Of a stretch of DNA of 64,000 nt, positions 54,794-64,000 are shown one piece after another (the first letter of the stretch is position 1; each line of letters starts with the position of its first letter). The stretch is from Tenacibaculum finnmarkense (GTDB taxonomy: Bacteria > Bacteroidota > Bacteroidia > Flavobacteriales > Flavobacteriaceae). The position numbers and the translations under genes were made by a program. The stretch spans positions 1-64,000 of the forward strand of contig NZ_OENA01000090.1 of NCBI RefSeq assembly GCF_900239185.1. Reading direction: 5' to 3'. Under the pieces are notes generated by a model that saw nothing but the letters and a program-made list of their open reading frames with translations, ran no database searches and was not told the DNA's origin.

Positions 54794-55315
54794 ATGAGAT
54801 ATTATATAGTAATAAGTATTTTGGTCTTATTTATAGCTTGTGGTTCAGTAAAAAAAATAATCGTTGAAGAAAATAGTAAAGAGGAGTTTACAGGTATTAT
54901 AACAATGTCAAAATTATTAAAAGAGCCTTATGGAAAATGGTTTAAATCGCGTTATGAAGCTTATCAATTAGATGATTCCTTAAAAATTAGTGTGCAAAAA
55001 TATTTTAGAGATGTTAAAATTAAAGCATTTATAGGTCTTTGGTGTAGCGATAGTAAACGAGAAATACCTTCTTTACTTAAAATAGTAAAAGAAGGTAATA
55101 TCTCTGAAAAAAATATTGAAATCATAGCCGTTAATCATAAGAAAAAAGCAAAAGGGTTAGAAAAAGGTTTTACTATTTTTAGGGTGCCAACTTTTATCTT
55201 TTATAAAAATAACAAAGAACTAGGAAGATTTGTTGAACTTCCTCAAGAAACTTTAGAACAAGATATTTTAAAAATAATAACAGGTAAACCGTATAAACAT
55301 TTTTATCAAAAATAA
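54794..55315 (+). CDS. Thioredoxin-like lipoprotein with CxxS-type site
   Basis: 173 aa. Lipobox LFIAC puts the lipidated cysteine at residue 16. The rest is a thioredoxin-fold: KAFIGLWCSDSKREIPSLL is the active-site region, then IEIIAVNH and the cis-proline RVPTFIFYKNNKELGRF. The usual second active cysteine is replaced by serine or aspartate (WCSDS), so a single redox cysteine is present, as in isomerase-like or mixed-disulfide-trapping members. It is the last gene of the cassette, 8 bp after the receptor-like gene, and could act on the Cys-rich peptide at 51184. Confidence 0.8.
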   Translation: MRYYIVISILVLFIACGSVKKIIVEENSKEEFTGIITMSKLLKEPYGKWFKSRYEAYQLDDSLKISVQKYFRDVKIKAFIGLWCSDSKREIPSLLKIVKEGNISEKNIEIIAVNHKKKAKGLEKGFTIFRVPTFIFYKNNKELGRFVELPQETLEQDILKIITGKPYKHFYQK

Positions 55316-55316
55316 A

Positions 55317-56345
55317 CTACCTATTTATTCCTCGTTTACTAATCCAACGTTGATATTTAACCGCATTTCTGTTGTGTTGTGCTAATGAATTTGCAAAATC
55401 ATGAAAACCAATTTTTGTAACACTCGCACACATATAATAGTAGTTATGTTTTTTGTAATTTAAAACCGCATCAATCGCCGAAACATCAGGCATCGCAATT
55501 AAAGTAGGCGGTAAGCCTGTATTTTTGTACGTATTATAAGCTGATTCAATTTCTAAATCTTTAGTTAAAACACGTTTTACCACAAAATCGTCTCCTTTTA
55601 GCTGTTTGATGCAATAAATTACCGTAGGATCGGCTTGTAATGGCCAACCATCTCTTAACCTGTTTAAATACAACCCAGCCACAATTGGGCGTTCACTTTT
55701 TTGCGCAGTTTCCTTTTGAACTATTGAAGCCAAGGTACTCACTTCTTTTTTTGATAAATTTAATTTTTTCGCTTTTTCTAATCTTGATGAGTTCCAAAAA
55801 CGCTTGTATTCACGCAATATTTTATTGCGAAATTTTTCAGCCGATGTATTCCAATAAAATTCATAGCTGTTAGGAATGTAGATTGCTAAGGCATTTTTTT
55901 GATTAAAATTATTTTCTGATAAAAAAGTAGCATCTGTCATTGCGTTTACTAAAGAAACCGAGTCTGCTTCAATTTGTTGGGCAATTCTTCCTGCTAATTT
56001 TTCTAAGGAATCTTGGTTGTTAAAAGACAGTTTTATCGGTGTTTGATTTCCGCTTCTAAGTAAATTTACAAGATTGTTTAAATTCATGCCTTTTTTCAGC
56101 TGATATTTTCCACCTTTAGGTTTTGTAAACTTTTTGATGTTGGCAACCCAAATAAAATGTTGAGGTTTGGCAATATAAGTAGCAAGCTGTTTTTTTACAT
56201 CTTCAAAAGTATCGGTATTTTTTATATAAATAGCCCCATTTTTAGTAATTGCTTTTGCGTAAATTTTCTGATAAAGATTAAAACCAATAAATCCACCGAT
56301 TAAAAATATCGAGGCGATAATTCCGTATATTATTTTCTTTTTCAT
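55317..56345 (-). CDS. mltG: Endolytic murein transglycosylase MltG
   Basis: Cuts nascent glycan strands and so sets their length. 342 aa: one N-terminal membrane anchor (IIYGIIASIFLIGGFIGFNLY, residues 5-25), a LysM-like subdomain, then the YceG-type catalytic region with STLASIVQKETAQ (Glu212) and GLYLNRLRDGWPLQADPTVIY, NTYKNTGLPPTLIAMPD. It is complete and typical in length. Last gene of the dapF-acetyltransferase-mltG operon, on the opposite strand to the accessory cassette; its stop is 1 bp away from the cassette's last stop. Confidence 0.95.
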   Translation of the reverse strand: MKKKIIYGIIASIFLIGGFIGFNLYQKIYAKAITKNGAIYIKNTDTFEDVKKQLATYIAKPQHFIWVANIKKFTKPKGGKYQLKKGMNLNNLVNLLRSGNQTPIKLSFNNQDSLEKLAGRIAQQIEADSVSLVNAMTDATFLSENNFNQKNALAIYIPNSYEFYWNTSAEKFRNKILREYKRFWNSSRLEKAKKLNLSKKEVSTLASIVQKETAQKSERPIVAGLYLNRLRDGWPLQADPTVIYCIKQLKGDDFVVKRVLTKDLEIESAYNTYKNTGLPPTLIAMPDVSAIDAVLNYKKHNYYYMCASVTKIGFHDFANSLAQHNRNAVKYQRWISKRGINR

Positions 56346-56374
56346 AGTTGTTTTTGATAAAATTATTTCTGAAA

Positions 56375-56911
56375 TTATGTATTTATTAATTGAAATAAAA
56401 TTTCGTCTTTATAAGTTCCGTTAGTAAAAATCCACTCTTTTTTGATGCCGATTTGTTTAAAATTATGTTTTGTAAACAGCCGAATACTATTTTTGTTATC
56501 CGCAGTAATATTTGCATATAATTGATGCAATTGCAAATGCGTAAAACAATAGTTTATTAATAGTTTTAGTGCTTCAAAGGCAAGTCCTTTTTGTTGATAC
56601 TTCGGATGAATTAAAATACCGACACCCGCTCTTTTATGCTGCGGATTAAAATCAAAAAGATCAATCATTCCGATCGCTTCTTTTTTGTCTTCACTTTTAG
56701 TACTTATTTCAATAACCAACCGCAATTGTTTTGCTTGATAAATATCTAAATGTGCATTTTCGAGATATTGTTTTAAAATAAATCGTGAAAATGGCGCTTG
56801 TGTGTGGCTAACTTCCCAAAAAGACTCGTTGTTTTCTATAGCAAAAAGAAAGGCTAAATCTTCGGGTTCGATGGCTCTTAAATTTAGAACATCGCCTTTT
56901 AAAGTTGTCAT
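56375..56911 (-). CDS. GNAT-family N-acetyltransferase (RimJ/RimL type)
   Basis: 178 aa. LRAIEPEDLAFLFAIENNESF at the start, GVGILIHPKYQQKGLAFEAL (the acetyl-CoA-binding Q/RxxGxG/A variant) and HQLYANITADNKNSIRLFTKHNFKQIG form the acetyltransferase_3 pattern seen in RimL-like and diamine acetyltransferases. Substrate unknown. It sits between dapF (6 bp) and mltG (29 bp) in one operon. Confidence 0.88.
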   Translation of the reverse strand: MTTLKGDVLNLRAIEPEDLAFLFAIENNESFWEVSHTQAPFSRFILKQYLENAHLDIYQAKQLRLVIEISTKSEDKKEAIGMIDLFDFNPQHKRAGVGILIHPKYQQKGLAFEALKLLINYCFTHLQLHQLYANITADNKNSIRLFTKHNFKQIGIKKEWIFTNGTYKDEILFQLINT

Positions 56912-56917
56912 TTTTAT

Positions 56918-57691
56918 TTAAAATTTAATTGCTCCTTTAAAAACCAATTCGGCTTTTCCTTTTAAGAAAATATCGGTATAATTTCCGTCTTTTTCATTAA
57001 AACGAACCTCTAATAAACCACCTTGAACAGGCAAGCTAATTATATTATCAGTAGTTTTTTTGGTGGCGTGCATAGCAATGGCAACAGCCGTAACACCTGT
57101 TCCACAAGCTAAAGTTTCATCTTCTACACCTTTTTCGTAGGTTCTAACTCTAAAAGTATTCTTGTTTATTTGCTGTACAAAATTTACGTTAGTTCCTTGA
57201 GTTCCGTAGTCGTTATATCTGATTTTTTTACCATTTTCAAAAACAGGGTAATTGTCTAAATTATCGACTAATTCAACATGATGTTGCGTACCAGTATTGG
57301 CAAAAACAGCATGTTGTTTAATAATAATTTCATTTACATTTATCATCTGTAAAGAAACGATACCGTTATTTATTTGGGCATAATGTTCGCCATCAAAAGC
57401 GGTAAAAGTTGTTTCTGTATCAATAATACCTAATTCTTTGGCAAAAGCCACTGCACAGCGTCCGCCATTTCCACACATGGTTTGGCTTGCATCGGCATTA
57501 AAATAAAACATTTTAAAATCGGTGACAGCATCATTTTCTAGAAGAATAACACCATCGGCACCAACACCAAAATGTCGATGACATAGTTTGCTAATTAATT
57601 TTGCATCGTTTTTAGGGAAATTCTCGTTTCGATTATCGATAATAACAAAATCGTTTCCTGTTCCTTGGTATTTGTAAAATTGTAAATTCAT
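56918..57691 (-). CDS. dapF: Diaminopimelate epimerase
   Basis: Converts LL- to meso-diaminopimelate for lysine and peptidoglycan. ATG 57691 gives the standard opening MNLQFYKYQGTGNDFV; TTG 57718 is unlikely. The two catalytic cysteines are C73 in TMCGNGGRCA and C196 in LACGTGVTAVA. About 257 aa, slightly short of the usual 275, all within normal range. First gene of an operon with an acetyltransferase and mltG, thematically peptidoglycan. Confidence 0.96.
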   Translation of the reverse strand: MNLQFYKYQGTGNDFVIIDNRNENFPKNDAKLISKLCHRHFGVGADGVILLENDAVTDFKMFYFNADASQTMCGNGGRCAVAFAKELGIIDTETTFTAFDGEHYAQINNGIVSLQMINVNEIIIKQHAVFANTGTQHHVELVDNLDNYPVFENGKKIRYNDYGTQGTNVNFVQQINKNTFRVRTYEKGVEDETLACGTGVTAVAIAMHATKKTTDNIISLPVQGGLLEVRFNEKDGNYTDIFLKGKAELVFKGAIKF

Positions 57692-57772
57692 AGAAAGCAA
57701 ATATACATATTTTATCAACTAAATAGAAGTGTTAAATACAGGTTAAACTCCGTTAAAATGACGTTAAACAGA

Positions 57773-57802
57773 TTTGTTGCAGTTGTTTAAATCTTATCTT
57801 TG
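57773..57802 (+). promoter_or_regulatory. Bacteroidota promoter TTTG-N18-TATCTTTG for the HtrA protease
   Basis: TTTG at 57773-57776 and TATCTTTG at 57795-57802, spacing 18 bp, perfect match to the consensus. It is 26 bp before ATG 57829. Confidence 0.82.
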
Positions 57803-57828
57803 GTATAAACATTATACGCATAAAAAAG

Positions 57829-59217
57829 ATGATAAAAACACTTAAAATCTTAGGGATAGCAGTAATAGGCGGTGTAATAACACTTGCAGGCTATAAAATA
57901 GTACTTGAACAGCAGCTAATAAATACTGCCGAAAATAAAATTGAAAATCAAGTAGATACTTTACAAACAATGCCTGTAAATTATATGCCAACAGTGGTTA
58001 ATTCAATAGCCGCTCCAACCGATTTTACTCAGGCAGCATCAAAAACCGTGCATGCTGTGGTGCATGTTAAAAATACGGCGGTAAGAACACAACGCAATCC
58101 GTATGCGCAACTTTTTGGAAGAAATGAAACACAAAAATATCAGCAAGTAGGAACGGGTAGCGGGGTTATTATTTCGCCAGATGGCTATATTATTACCAAT
58201 AATCATGTAATAGCAGGAGCGAGTGAAATAGAAATTACCCTAAATAATCGAAAAAAATTAAAAGCAGTTTTAATTGGTGCCGATAAAAGCAATGACATCG
58301 CCTTATTAAAAGTTGAAACTGATGAAGCGTTGCCTAATTTAGCTTTCGGAAATTCTGACAATGCCAAAGTGGGCGAGTGGGTTTTAGCTGTTGGTAATCC
58401 ATATAATTTAACATCGACTGTAACGGCAGGAATTGTAAGCGCCAAAGGGCGTGATTTAGACGGAAATAAAAATATTGAAGCTTTTATTCAAACCGATGCG
58501 GCTGTAAATCCTGGAAATAGTGGAGGAGCTTTGGTAAACACTCGTGGTGAATTAATTGGAATTAATACGGCAATTTCATCAAAAACAGGTTCTTTTATTG
58601 GGTATTCGTTTGCGGTGCCTTCTAATATTGCTAAAAAGGTGGTAGATGATTTATTAGAATTCGGAATTGTACAACAGGCAATATTAGGCATCAGTATTGA
58701 TGCAACTGTTAAAGATATTGAAGGCGTAAAAATAGGTGCAATTACAAATAATAGTGAGGCTAAAAAAGCAGGTTTGCAACAGGGCGATATCATTACCAAA
58801 GTAAATGCTGTTAAAATAGCGAAGTTTTCTGATTTAAAAGGACAATTAACGGCAAAACGACCAGGGGAATATGTGAGTGTAACCGTGCTTAGAAATGACA
58901 AGGTTTTAACTAAAAATGTAAAATTAGGTAAAAAAGAGACTTTTACATCGCTTTCTTTTGGGGTGCATCTAAAGGATTTAACATCCGAAGAAAAAAAGAA
59001 ATACAAGCTAAAAAGTGGGGCGAAAATAACAAGGACAAATAATAAAGGATTTCAATATTATAAAGTAGGCGAAGGGTATATTTTAACAAAAATAAACGGA
59101 AAAGAGGTGCAGGGAGCTTCGCAGGCGGTTTCAATATTAGATACCTATACAGGCGAAGCGCAAATGTATTTAGAGTTATTAAGCCCTAGCGGAAAAATTG
59201 AACGCTATCGTTTTTAA
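57829..59217 (+). CDS. HtrA/DegP-like periplasmic serine protease with PDZ domain
   Basis: 462 aa. N-terminal hydrophobic segment (ILGIAVIGGVITLAGYKIV) anchors or exports the protein. Trypsin-like domain with triad His126 (TNNHVIAGA), Asp156 (SNDIALL) and Ser231 (NPGNSGGAL). A first PDZ domain follows (AILGISIDATVKDIEGVKIG, AGLQQGDIITKVN), and a second, diverged PDZ-like part to the end (GEGYILTKINGKEVQG). It degrades or refolds damaged envelope proteins. DegP, DegQ and DegS cannot be distinguished here. A perfect promoter precedes it. Confidence 0.94.
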   Translation: MIKTLKILGIAVIGGVITLAGYKIVLEQQLINTAENKIENQVDTLQTMPVNYMPTVVNSIAAPTDFTQAASKTVHAVVHVKNTAVRTQRNPYAQLFGRNETQKYQQVGTGSGVIISPDGYIITNNHVIAGASEIEITLNNRKKLKAVLIGADKSNDIALLKVETDEALPNLAFGNSDNAKVGEWVLAVGNPYNLTSTVTAGIVSAKGRDLDGNKNIEAFIQTDAAVNPGNSGGALVNTRGELIGINTAISSKTGSFIGYSFAVPSNIAKKVVDDLLEFGIVQQAILGISIDATVKDIEGVKIGAITNNSEAKKAGLQQGDIITKVNAVKIAKFSDLKGQLTAKRPGEYVSVTVLRNDKVLTKNVKLGKKETFTSLSFGVHLKDLTSEEKKKYKLKSGAKITRTNNKGFQYYKVGEGYILTKINGKEVQGASQAVSILDTYTGEAQMYLELLSPSGKIERYRF

Positions 59218-59308
59218 AAGATGTTTTTATTTTATAAAACCCTAAGTAAGCCATTTGAAATTCTTATTTTTGTAGGAAATTTTTTTAAAATTTAGTTAAC
59301 ACACAACT

Positions 59309-60751
59309 ATGTCAACAATAACAAATTACGAAAAAGAAGTAGTAGATCAAGCGCAAGTAAGACGTGCTACCGTTGAATTTATTAATATCGTGAACGATTT
59401 ATGGTACGATAAATCAATCGAATTAGTTTTATTTAGAAATCCTTTAGTAGATAAAAGAGCGAGTGAGGTTTTAAACTTAATCGATTATGCTAAAGAGTTT
59501 GTAGCAAAGCCAATTTCAATTAACGATGCTTTAGAAATAGCAAAAGCAATACAAAATATTGAATTACCTGCATCAAAATTAGATATCGGTAAATTAGCGT
59601 ACGAATATCATTTACAAGATGATGCGACTACTGATAAATTATCTTTTGTAAAAAATAAATTAAAAGATGCAACAAAAGCATCAGAAATTGCACCAAAGGA
59701 TGTTGTTTTATACGGTTTTGGACGTATCGGTCGTTTATTAGCTCGTGAGTTAATGAGCAAAATGGGTAAAGGTTCTCAGTTAAGATTAAGAGCTGTTGTT
59801 ACTCGTGGCGAAATTAACGAAGCAGTTTTACAAAAAAGAGCGTCGTTATTAAGTATCGATTCTGTTCACGGAGATTTCCTAGGAACTGTTGAGGTAGATG
59901 CCGATAACAATGCCTTAATTATCAATGGAACTACCGTATATATGATTTCTGCGGGGAAACCAGAAGATATCGATTATACTGCTTACGGAATTAACGATGC
60001 CTTAATTATTGATAACACAGGAGCGTTTAAAGATAAAGAAGCATTAAGCCGTCATTTAACTCCAAAAGGAGCTAGTAAGGTATTATTAACTGCACCAGGA
60101 AAAGGAATTCCTAATATTGTTCACGGTGTAAATCATGAAGAAAATAATCCTGATGTTGTTGATATTTTCTCAGCAGCTTCATGTACAACCAACGCAATTA
60201 CACCTGTTTTAAAAGTTTTAGAAGATAACTTCGGAATTAAAAAAGGACACTTAGAAACGATTCATGCGTATACGAATGATCAGAACTTAGTAGATAACAT
60301 GCACAGTAAATACCGTAGAGGTAGAGCAGCAGCTTTAAACATGGTAATTACTGAAACAGGCGCAGGAAAAGCAGTTGCAAAAGCATTACCAGCTTTAGAA
60401 GGTAAATTAACTTCGAACGCAATTCGTGTACCAGTTCCTAATGGTTCGTTAGCTATTTTAAACTTACAATTAAATACAACTACAACTGTTGATGCTGTAA
60501 ATGCTATTATGAAGCAATATGCTTTAGAGGGTAATTTAGTAGAGCAAATTCAATATTCAATGAATAACGAATTAGTTTCTTCGGATATTGTTGGAACTAC
60601 AGCGCCATCAATTTTTGATAGTAAAGCAACCATCGCTGATGGCGATACAATTGTTATTTATGTATGGTACGATAATGAATACGGATATTCGCATCAAGTA
60701 ATGCGTTTAGCAAAACATATTGCTAAAGTTCGTAGATTTACCTATTATTAA
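59309..60751 (+). CDS. gap: Glyceraldehyde-3-phosphate dehydrogenase, long Bacteroidota form
   Basis: 480 aa; about 130 residues longer at the N-terminus than the usual 335-aa GapA, an extension known in this phylum (TNYEKEVVDQAQVRRATVEF onward). The Rossmann motif GFGRIGRLLARELMSK and the catalytic Cys292 in AASCTTNAITPVL with GHLETIHAYTNDQ are intact; WYDNEYGYSHQVMRL closes the fold. Glycolysis or gluconeogenesis; direction is not decided by the sequence. A -7 box TATTTTTG is at 59265-59272. Followed by its own terminator. Confidence 0.95.
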   Translation: MSTITNYEKEVVDQAQVRRATVEFINIVNDLWYDKSIELVLFRNPLVDKRASEVLNLIDYAKEFVAKPISINDALEIAKAIQNIELPASKLDIGKLAYEYHLQDDATTDKLSFVKNKLKDATKASEIAPKDVVLYGFGRIGRLLARELMSKMGKGSQLRLRAVVTRGEINEAVLQKRASLLSIDSVHGDFLGTVEVDADNNALIINGTTVYMISAGKPEDIDYTAYGINDALIIDNTGAFKDKEALSRHLTPKGASKVLLTAPGKGIPNIVHGVNHEENNPDVVDIFSAASCTTNAITPVLKVLEDNFGIKKGHLETIHAYTNDQNLVDNMHSKYRRGRAAALNMVITETGAGKAVAKALPALEGKLTSNAIRVPVPNGSLAILNLQLNTTTTVDAVNAIMKQYALEGNLVEQIQYSMNNELVSSDIVGTTAPSIFDSKATIADGDTIVIYVWYDNEYGYSHQVMRLAKHIAKVRRFTYY

Positions 60752-60773
60752 TGGTTTATGTTAATAAATAATA

Positions 60774-60803
60774 AAAAAACCGAAACTTTTGTTTCGGTTT
60801 TTT
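60774..60803 (+). terminator. Terminator of gap
   Basis: AAAAAACCGAAAC, loop TTTT, GTTTCGGTTTTTT. Confidence 0.92.
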
Positions 60804-60823
60804 AGTTTAAAATACTCTTGTAA

Positions 60824-62845
<2,022 letters not shown>

Positions 62846-62855
62846 AAGTAGAATT

Positions 62856-62901
62856 ATATTTTAAATAAGAAGGGGAGAATTCCCTTTCTTATTTAAAATA
62901 T
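62856..62901. terminator. Large bidirectional hairpin terminator after ligA
   Basis: A 21-bp stem (ATATTTTAAATAAGAAGGGGA with one G-T pair) and a GAAT loop between convergent ligA and the membrane-protein gene. Confidence 0.88.
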
Positions 62902-62960
62902 ATGTTTGCTAGGCTTTTTTGATGAGATATATATAATGATTACTGGTTTTGGTGGTAGTT

Positions 62961-63611
62961 TTATTTAATAATCATAGAGCAAATTAGAAGGCTTATTTGA
63001 GTAATAATTAATATCCAAAGCAATTTTAATGAAGGTTTTGTGGTTTCTGCTATAAAATCATTAAACTTGTTTGTCAAAAAATCAGATAAATTTAAATTTT
63101 CATCTTGAAAATCAATTTCATCAAGTTTTATTTTATTAAATCCAAAGTTAATAATCTTACGTTGTAATTTAGACGTATCATTGTCATTTTTTGTTAACTG
63201 CAATATTTTTGCTTTTAAAATTGCTTTATCGGTAAGTTCTTTTTTCCACCCTTCTTTTTCTGTTAATTTTTTAGTTACATTTTCTACTTTTGAAGAAATA
63301 TAATTTCCCGCTTTTCCTTCCCATAATAGATATATTGCATTTTGAATTGAAATTTTATTTGCAATTACAAAATAGATAGCAATAAAAACTGGAGATCCAA
63401 AAATAAGTAGAAAAGCAAATATATTTGTTGTTAGTAGTCCTGTAAATAAACCTATAATACTTCCATGACCACCACCTGATAACCCAATATTTCCATATAA
63501 AGCGATAAGAAATGTTATTAAGGTTACTATATTTCCTAATGAAAAAATAAAAATCCATTTAAGAGCTGTTTTACCACTTATCTTTACTGCTATTTTAATA
63601 TTTTCTTTCAT
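62961..63611 (-). CDS. Membrane protein of unknown function
   Basis: About 216 aa from ATG 63611; TTG 63626 is also possible. Three to four hydrophobic helices at the N-terminal half (WIFIFSLGNIVTLITFLIALYG, GLFTGLLTTNIFAFLLIF, SPVFIAIYFVIANK), then a Lys/Glu-rich soluble stretch of about 90 residues, and a C-terminal helix LLWILIITQISLLICSMII. No family recognised. It is divergent from the lysoplasmalogenase-like gene. Confidence 0.72.
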   Translation of the reverse strand: MKENIKIAVKISGKTALKWIFIFSLGNIVTLITFLIALYGNIGLSGGGHGSIIGLFTGLLTTNIFAFLLIFGSPVFIAIYFVIANKISIQNAIYLLWEGKAGNYISSKVENVTKKLTEKEGWKKELTDKAILKAKILQLTKNDNDTSKLQRKIINFGFNKIKLDEIDFQDENLNLSDFLTNKFNDFIAETTKPSLKLLWILIITQISLLICSMIIK

Positions 63612-63703
63612 TGTTTTTTTTAACAAATCTAATTAATTTAAAACCATTACAATCAATATAAATGTAAATTTTTGTAATTTCCCTTCAAATTATAACCAAA
63701 CAA

Positions 63704-64000
63704 ATGAGAATAAAAATAGCATCAATTATTTTTTTAATAATTGCAATTTTAGATGTTTATGCAGTAATAACGCAACATAAAAGTTTAGAAATTATTTGTA
63801 AACCTTTACTGATGACAAGCTTGGTTATTGTGTATTTAGTGAGTTTAAAAAAAGGAGAAAAAGCTAATTCCTGGTTGGTTTCAGCATTGTTTTTTTCCTT
63901 TTGGGGCGATGTTTTTTTACTAGATAAAACAAATTATTTTGTATTCGGATTAGGCTCTTTTTTAGTTGCACACATTATGTATATAAAAATGACCGCAAAC
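63704..64000 (+). CDS. Lysoplasmalogenase (YhhN/TMEM86 family), partial
   Basis: The first 99 codons of a gene running off the window. Begins MRIKIASIIFLIIAILDVYA; helices CKPLLMTSLVIVYLVSL and SALFFSFWGDVFLL, with the conserved KPL and FSFWGD acidic motifs of YhhN-family lysoplasmalogenases. The function hydrolyses vinyl-ether lysophospholipids in characterised members; here it is a family-level call. Confidence 0.75.
   Translation, partial: MRIKIASIIFLIIAILDVYAVITQHKSLEIICKPLLMTSLVIVYLVSLKKGEKANSWLVSALFFSFWGDVFLLDKTNYFVFGLGSFLVAHIMYIKMTAN

Noticed and set aside
58488..59006. Minus-strand frame of 172 codons opposite the HtrA gene
   Set aside because: Antisense to conserved protease and PDZ sequence with no independent support.

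Overview
This 64 kb window is AT-rich chromosomal DNA from a marine-type member of the Flavobacteriaceae (Bacteroidota), most like Tenacibaculum or a close relative. The evidence is two very large secreted proteases with type IX secretion (T9SS) C-terminal sorting domains, -7 promoter boxes of the Bacteroidota form TAnnTTTG, GLPGLI and SusC-like surface proteins, a 480-residue GAPDH with a long N-terminal extension, and the gene order tpx-dgkA-ftsK-lolA-lptF-ribB. The genus is an inference; no rRNA or tRNA gene was recognised. There is no prophage, transposase or CRISPR array. LAYOUT. 1-625: gene-free, with dispersed palindromic repeats. 644-8134: exported virulence-like factors, namely a lipoprotein of the cholesterol-dependent cytolysin family, a 60-aa protein and an 1894-aa M43 metalloprotease. 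8565-18755: housekeeping genes (lpdA, argS, mnmA, a nitronate monooxygenase-like enzyme) mixed with small cell-envelope proteins. 18984-26193: a six-gene operon for peroxide defence, lipid recycling, chromosome segregation, lipoprotein and LPS transport, and riboflavin synthesis. 26305-27945: MATE exporter and a small acidic protein. 28278-35088: lactate use (porin, permease, FMN lactate dehydrogenase) continuing into mutS2. 35140-45032: ung, a glycosyltransferase, an LpxH-like phosphoesterase, secA, a cobalamin adenosyltransferase, a thioesterase, dnaA and an RsmI-like methyltransferase. 45124-50449: a lysozyme-like protein that lacks a normal start codon and a 1454-aa collagenase-like M9 protease. 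50757-55315: an accessory cassette (XRE regulator, 36-bp perfect palindrome, secreted Cys peptide, GLPGLI protein, frameshifted TonB-receptor-like protein, thioredoxin-like lipoprotein). 55317-64000: mltG, an acetyltransferase, dapF, an HtrA protease, gap, ligA and two membrane proteins, the last cut by the window edge. HOW GENES WORK TOGETHER. The cytolysin and the two T9SS proteases form a plausible host- or prey-damaging exoprotein set; the two proteases share a nearly 490-residue C-terminal module although their catalytic domains are unrelated. The lactate genes form a complete uptake and oxidation route. MOST NOTABLE. (1) The arginyl-tRNA synthetase has an inserted segment of about 145 residues containing two hydrophobic stretches, which looks like a membrane anchor inside an aminoacyl-tRNA synthetase. 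(2) The peptide/GLPGLI/receptor cassette behind a palindromic operator candidate has a homopolymer frameshift in the receptor signal peptide. (3) A 195-codon lysozyme-like gene has a perfect promoter but apparently only an AUC start codon. (4) The cytolysin lacks the tryptophan-rich undecapeptide. (5) A palindromic repeat is nested inside a second REP-like repeat between argS and lpdA.
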